DNA from: Candidatus Rokuibacteriota bacterium
GTDB lineage: Bacteria; Methylomirabilota; Methylomirabilia; Rokubacteriales; CSP1-6
NCBI GenBank assembly: GCA_003220535.1
Contig: QHSU01000064.1
Span: forward strand, 62,001-126,000
Length of the DNA stretch: 64,000 nt
Reading direction: 5' to 3'
The notes beneath the pieces were generated by a model, which worked only from the letters and a program-made list of their open reading frames with translations, was not told the origin of the DNA and did not search any database. Below are positions 60,781 to 64,000 of this stretch, piece after piece. Every line of letters starts with the position of its first letter. The stretch's first letter is position 1. The position numbers were made by a program, and so were the translations under genes.

Positions 60781-61740
60781 GTGGCGACCCTCCGGCGCGC
60801 CGCCTTCCTCAACCCGGGTCGCGATCTGGCGACCGCCGTCGACCTCGCGCGCCGGGCCGAAGCGCTCGGCTACGAGAGCGCCTGGGTGACCCACGGCGCG
60901 GGGCGCGACTCGTTCCTCGTTCTCGCGGCCTACGGCGCCGCGACGACGCGGCTCGGGCTCGGCAACGGCGTCGTCCCCATCTACCCGCGGCACCCGGTCG
61001 CGATGGCCCAGGCGGCGCTCACGCTCTCGGAGCTCACCGGGGGGCGTTTCAGTCTGGGCATCGGCGTGAGTCACCGCGCCAGCATGGAGGCGACGCTCGG
61101 CCTGCCCCTGCGCGAGCCTCTGGCCGTGATGCGGGAATACGTCGCCGTGCTCCGCGGCGCTCTCGGTGGCGTCGCCGCCTTCGAGGGCCGGCACTACCGC
61201 GTCAACTGGAGCCTAGCGGTCCCCGAGCGCCCGCCGGCACCGCCGGTCTACCTCGCCGCGCTGTCCAGGAAGATGCTCGAGCTGGCCGGCGAGATCGCCG
61301 ACGGCGCGGTGCTCTGGCTCTGCTCGCCCGCTTACGTGCGCGACGTCGCGGTGCCCGCCCTCACGCGCGGGCGGGCGCGAGCGGGCAAGACGCTGAGCGG
61401 CTTCGAGATCGTCGCGGCCGTCCCCATGGCGGTCACCGACGACGCGGCCGGCGCTCTCGCCGCCTTCCGCGCCGAGCTGACGCGCTACCTCGCGCTGCCG
61501 TTCTACCGCGCGATGCTCGACGCCAGCGGCCTCGGGAAGGAGATCGCCGCGTTCGATCGCATCAAAGAGGTGGCAGAGGGGCTGGCCGCCGCCGTCGGCG
61601 CAGTCGGCGACGCCGGGGCCGGTCGATCGTTCGTCCGCGCCTACCGCGAGGCCGGCGTCACGTTGCCGGCGATCCGCCCGATCACCTTCCCCGACGCTCC
61701 GTGGTACCGCCGAACCCTCGAGGAAGCCTCCGGCTGGTGA
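60781..61740 (+). CDS. LLM-class flavin/F420-dependent oxidoreductase
   Basis: 319 residues. Luciferase-like TIM barrel: ARRAEALGYESAWVTHGAG, TTRLGLGNGVVPIYPRHPVA, ALTLSELTGGRFSLGIGVSH and PVYLAALSRKMLELAGEIAD (F420-type segment). It resembles F420-dependent dehydrogenases such as the MER/G6PD group. Substrate unknown. GTG 60781 starts one base after the HTH stop; the stop overlaps the SGNH lipoprotein gene. Confidence 0.85.
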   Translation: MATLRRAAFLNPGRDLATAVDLARRAEALGYESAWVTHGAGRDSFLVLAAYGAATTRLGLGNGVVPIYPRHPVAMAQAALTLSELTGGRFSLGIGVSHRASMEATLGLPLREPLAVMREYVAVLRGALGGVAAFEGRHYRVNWSLAVPERPPAPPVYLAALSRKMLELAGEIADGAVLWLCSPAYVRDVAVPALTRGRARAGKTLSGFEIVAAVPMAVTDDAAGALAAFRAELTRYLALPFYRAMLDASGLGKEIAAFDRIKEVAEGLAAAVGAVGDAGAGRSFVRAYREAGVTLPAIRPITFPDAPWYRRTLEEASGW

Positions 61741-62435
61741 CGCGCATCGCGGCGCTCGTCGCGCTGCTTGCGACGGCGTGCACGAGCGGCCGGGGAGAGA
61801 GCGTTCGGGCCCTTCCCGCCGACCGCAGCGCGGCCGTGCGGTACGTGGCCCTCGGCGACAGCACGGTCGAGGGCGTAGGTGCGAGCAGCCCCGACCGCAA
61901 CTACGTGAGCCGGGTTCACGAGCGCCTGCGCGACGTGTACCCGAACGCGCGAGTCACCAACCTCGGCGCCGGCGGCGCGACCTCGGCCGACGTGCTGGTG
62001 CGCCAGCTCGACAGGGCGATCGAGCTGCGCCCTCACCTGGTCACGCTCTCGATCGGACCGAACGACATCACCACGCGGGTGACGGTGGACACGTACGAGA
62101 AGAATCTCGACACGATCCTCGGTCGCTTACGTCACGAGACCACGGCGGTCGCCGTCGTGAACCTGATCCCGGATCTGGCGGTGACCCCGCGCTTCAGGCG
62201 CAGCCGTGCGAGAGACGCGGTCGGCCGGCAGACCGTCGTGTTCAACGAAGCGCTCGAACGACAGGGGCGGGCGCATGGCGCCGAGCTGGTGGACCTCTAC
62301 GCCGCCAGCCGGCGCGAAGTGCCCCTCCACCCGGAGCTCATCTGGTCGGACGGCTATCATCCGTCCGACGCGGGCTACGCGCTCTGGGCGGAGCTCGTCT
62401 GGACAGGGGTCGAGGCGCGGATCGCCGTCAGGTAA
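61737..62435 (+). CDS. SGNH/GDSL-type hydrolase, lipoprotein
   Basis: 232 residues. Signal peptide with lipobox LLATAC (lipid Cys near 16), then the SGNH blocks: VALGDSTVEGVGA with the nucleophile Ser, NLGAGGATSADV (Gly), LSIGPNDI (Asn), and DGYHPSDAGYALWAE (Asp-His). Envelope-anchored esterase, lipase or deacetylase. GTG 61737 overlaps the LLM stop by four bases. Confidence 0.86.
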   Translation: MTRIAALVALLATACTSGRGESVRALPADRSAAVRYVALGDSTVEGVGASSPDRNYVSRVHERLRDVYPNARVTNLGAGGATSADVLVRQLDRAIELRPHLVTLSIGPNDITTRVTVDTYEKNLDTILGRLRHETTAVAVVNLIPDLAVTPRFRRSRARDAVGRQTVVFNEALERQGRAHGAELVDLYAASRREVPLHPELIWSDGYHPSDAGYALWAELVWTGVEARIAVR

Positions 62436-62488
62436 AGTAAATAGAGAACCAGAACCCGGAGTCGAACCGTAGGAGAGCAGAGAGGAGA

Positions 62489-63010
62489 ATGGGCGTGGGC
62501 ATCGTGGTGGGTCTCCTGTTGGCGCTGCTGGTCGCGGGCGCTCCGACGCCTGCCGACGCAACCGGACTCAAGATCACCGGCAATAGCGCGGCCTACCGGC
62601 GTCAGAATGTCATCGGTCGTGATACGCGGGCCGGCTCTCGTGACCCGCGGGACGGCTACACCGACCCGCGGGCTGATTTCACCGATCCGCGCGCTGGTTA
62701 CACCGATCCGCGCGTCGGCGTCGATCAGCGCGATCCGAAGGGCGACCGCTTCCACCGACGCCCCGACGGCAGTCATCAGACGCCAGTGATCGTCGTCCCG
62801 CAGCCGGTGTACGTCATCGCTCCACAGCGCTGCGTCGTCCAGGGCTATTGGGCCTATACCTGGGTGCCCCAGAGCTATGTCTCCAACGAGTGGGTCCCCG
62901 GGTACTACAACACGGACGCGCTGTGGGTCGAGGGACACTACGAGCCCCGCGCGAACACCTGGGGGTACTACCAGCCCTACTGGGTCCCGGAGCGCTCGAC
63001 GGCCTGCTGA
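62489..63010 (+). CDS. Exported repeat protein with YxWVPG-type domain
   Basis: 173 residues. A signal peptide (about 1-25, ending ADA) is followed by tandem seven-residue repeats of the form (Y/F)TDPRAG, about residues 51-78, then QTPVIVVPQPVYVI and a Trp/Tyr/Pro-rich end (GYWAYTWVP, NEWVPGYY, LWVEGHYEPR) typical of YxWVPG envelope proteins. The start is uncertain: ATG 62489 lies only one base after GAGGAG, whereas GTG 62495 has a better distance. TAAAGT at 62434-62439 may be the -10. Function unknown. Confidence 0.65.
   Translation: MGVGIVVGLLLALLVAGAPTPADATGLKITGNSAAYRRQNVIGRDTRAGSRDPRDGYTDPRADFTDPRAGYTDPRVGVDQRDPKGDRFHRRPDGSHQTPVIVVPQPVYVIAPQRCVVQGYWAYTWVPQSYVSNEWVPGYYNTDALWVEGHYEPRANTWGYYQPYWVPERSTAC
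62641..62720 (+). repeat. 21-bp coding tandem repeat
   Basis: About four copies of a 21-bp unit centred on GACCCGCG / GATCCGCG, encoding (Y/F)TDPRAG. Copies differ mainly at third codon positions. Confidence 0.6.
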
Positions 63011-63065
63011 CCCGCGCCTACCGCCGGCGAGACCCCGCGGAGCGCCATGATACAACTGTAGGCCC

Positions 63066-63983
63066 ATGCGGGCCTACGTCGCGTCCCGCCTCGCGCAAAC
63101 CGCGCTCGTCGTGTTTCTCTCCCTCACCGCCGTCTTCGTCATGGTTCGCCTCTCGGGGGACCCCGTCCTCCTCTTCATGCCCATGGACATCCAGGCCAAG
63201 GACGTGAACGAGTTTCGCCAGCGCCTGGGCTTCAACGACCCGCTGCCCCTGCAGTACGCACGGTTCGTGGGCGGCGCGGTGCGCGGCGACTTCGGTGAGT
63301 CGCTCCGCTACCGTCGCGACGCCCTGGGTCTGGTACTCGAGCGGCTTCCGGCCACGCTCCTGCTGGCCGGCACTTCGCTGATCCTCACATTCGTCGTCGC
63401 GGTGCCGCTCGGCGTCGTCTCGGCGGTGCGGCGTGACGGCCTGCTCGACCACGTCGCGACGATCTCAACCGTGCTGGGCCAGGCGACCCCTGGTTTCTGG
63501 CTCGGCCTGATCCTGATCTATCTCTTCTCGGTGCAGCTTCGCTGGCTGCCGACGGGCGGGATGGGCGGGGTCGCCCATCTCGTCATGCCATCGATCGTGC
63601 TGGCGGCGTTCTACTCCGCCCGGGTCGCGCGCCTCACGCGCTCGGCGGTGCTCGACGTGCTGGGCGAGGAGTACATCCTGACCGCGCGCGCCAAGGGGCT
63701 CGGGGAGGGGCGCGTGATCGGCAAGCACACGCTCCGCAACTCGGCGATCCCGATCGTGACCCTCGCGGGCCTCGAGGTGGGGCAGGTGCTCGGCGGCGCG
63801 GTGATCACCGAGACGATCTTCGCCTGGCCCGGCCTCGGCCGGCTCACGGTCCAGGCGCTCCTCAACCGCGACTTTCCGGTCGTCCTCGCGGCGGTCTTCT
63901 TCGTCTCGCTGATGTACACGCTGATCAACCTCGCCGTCGACCTGCTCTACGGATGGCTCGACCCGCGCGTGAGGTTGAGATGA
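63066..63983 (+). CDS. Dipeptide/oligopeptide-type ABC transporter permease (DppB-like)
   Basis: 305 residues, six membrane segments. DppB features: N-terminal YVASRLAQTALVVFLSLTAV, then FVRLSGDP-type loop (MVRLSGDPVLLFM), GFNDPLPLQYARFV, FGESLRYRRDALGLV and the cytoplasmic EAA loop EEYILTARAKGLGEGRV. Imports peptides, nickel or similar cargo with partners beyond the right edge. It overlaps the next gene by four bases. Confidence 0.9.
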   Translation: MRAYVASRLAQTALVVFLSLTAVFVMVRLSGDPVLLFMPMDIQAKDVNEFRQRLGFNDPLPLQYARFVGGAVRGDFGESLRYRRDALGLVLERLPATLLLAGTSLILTFVVAVPLGVVSAVRRDGLLDHVATISTVLGQATPGFWLGLILIYLFSVQLRWLPTGGMGGVAHLVMPSIVLAAFYSARVARLTRSAVLDVLGEEYILTARAKGLGEGRVIGKHTLRNSAIPIVTLAGLEVGQVLGGAVITETIFAWPGLGRLTVQALLNRDFPVVLAAVFFVSLMYTLINLAVDLLYGWLDPRVRLR

Positions 63984-64000
63984 GCTCTGGTCGCGCGAAT
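63980..64000 (+). CDS. Start of the next transporter gene, probably DppC-like permease (cut by window edge)
   Basis: ATG 63980 overlaps the DppB-like stop (ATGA) and encodes only MSSGRAN before the window ends. The identity is inferred from position: dppB is normally followed by dppC. Confidence 0.45.

Noticed and set aside
63051-63065. Leaderless promoter for the DppB-like gene (TACAAC)
   Set aside because: The hexamer does not fit TANNNT and is nine bases from the ATG.
1-64000. tRNA, rRNA, CRISPR, insertion sequence, prophage or riboswitch
   Set aside because: No cloverleaf, repeat-spacer, transposase, integrase or recognised aptamer pattern was seen on either strand by eye; a covariance-model search was not possible.

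Overview
The window is a strongly GC-rich stretch of bacterial chromosome, densely packed with short operons whose neighbouring genes often overlap by four bases (ATGA or GTGA). No gap between genes exceeds 300 bases. I see no rRNA, tRNA, CRISPR array, insertion sequence or prophage. The gene content fits an uncultivated soil or sediment lineage such as Candidatus Rokubacteria or a relative: several Liv-type ABC transporters, CaiB/BaiF CoA transferases, acyl-CoA dehydrogenases, LLM flavin oxidoreductases and aerobic haem synthesis. That placement is inferred from gene content only.

Layout. 1-10195: peptidoglycan-sugar salvage (murQ, namZ, nagZ, a sodium symporter, a BadF-type sugar kinase), interrupted by small exported proteins, a DUF429-like protein and an MlaC-like protein. 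10202-13742 (minus): Ldh-type dehydrogenase, small protein, amino acid permease, CorA. 13895-18551: a CoA transferase converging on hemE-hemH-hemY. 18613-22591: a thioesterase remnant, then an acyl-CoA synthetase / HdrB-like / LLM operon. 22717-32047: an AlkX-like DNA glycosylase, then citrate synthase, aconitase, PrpF, an unknown protein, a PlsC-like acyltransferase, a creatininase-like protein and an enoyl-CoA hydratase. 32053-34299 (minus): a four-domain metallo-beta-lactamase / receiver / cNMP-binding / GGDEF signalling protein. 34484-41201: a Liv-type transporter operon bracketed by two zinc-site MetE-like paralogues. 41229-48577: an MBL hydrolase and a second Liv system split into two convergent units. 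48674-53813: an orphan molybdenum hydroxylase large subunit, a periplasmic thioredoxin-like selenoprotein and two unknown proteins. 53934-57087: CoA transferase, enoyl-CoA hydratase and acyl-CoA dehydrogenase, ending in a strong terminator. 57139-60779: Dps, HMG-CoA-lyase-like protein, O-methyltransferase, and a second citrate synthase divergent from a small HTH regulator. 60781-64000: LLM oxidoreductase, SGNH lipoprotein, a repeat protein and the start of a Dpp-type ABC transporter.

Main observations. (1) 51058-51612 reads as one TlpA-like redoxin if the in-frame TGA at 51283 encodes selenocysteine; it replaces the first Cys of CxxC and a SECIS-like hairpin follows. Gene callers will split or truncate this gene. 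(2) At least seven genes have a TANNNT box exactly six bases before the start codon, the geometry of leaderless transcription. (3) The MBL-REC-cNBD-GGDEF fusion could link cyclic-nucleotide hydrolysis or sensing to c-di-GMP synthesis. (4) Three ATTGATT repeats on a 10-bp period overlap the promoter of the second citrate synthase, beside a separate HTH protein that resembles the HTH domain fused to citrate synthases elsewhere.
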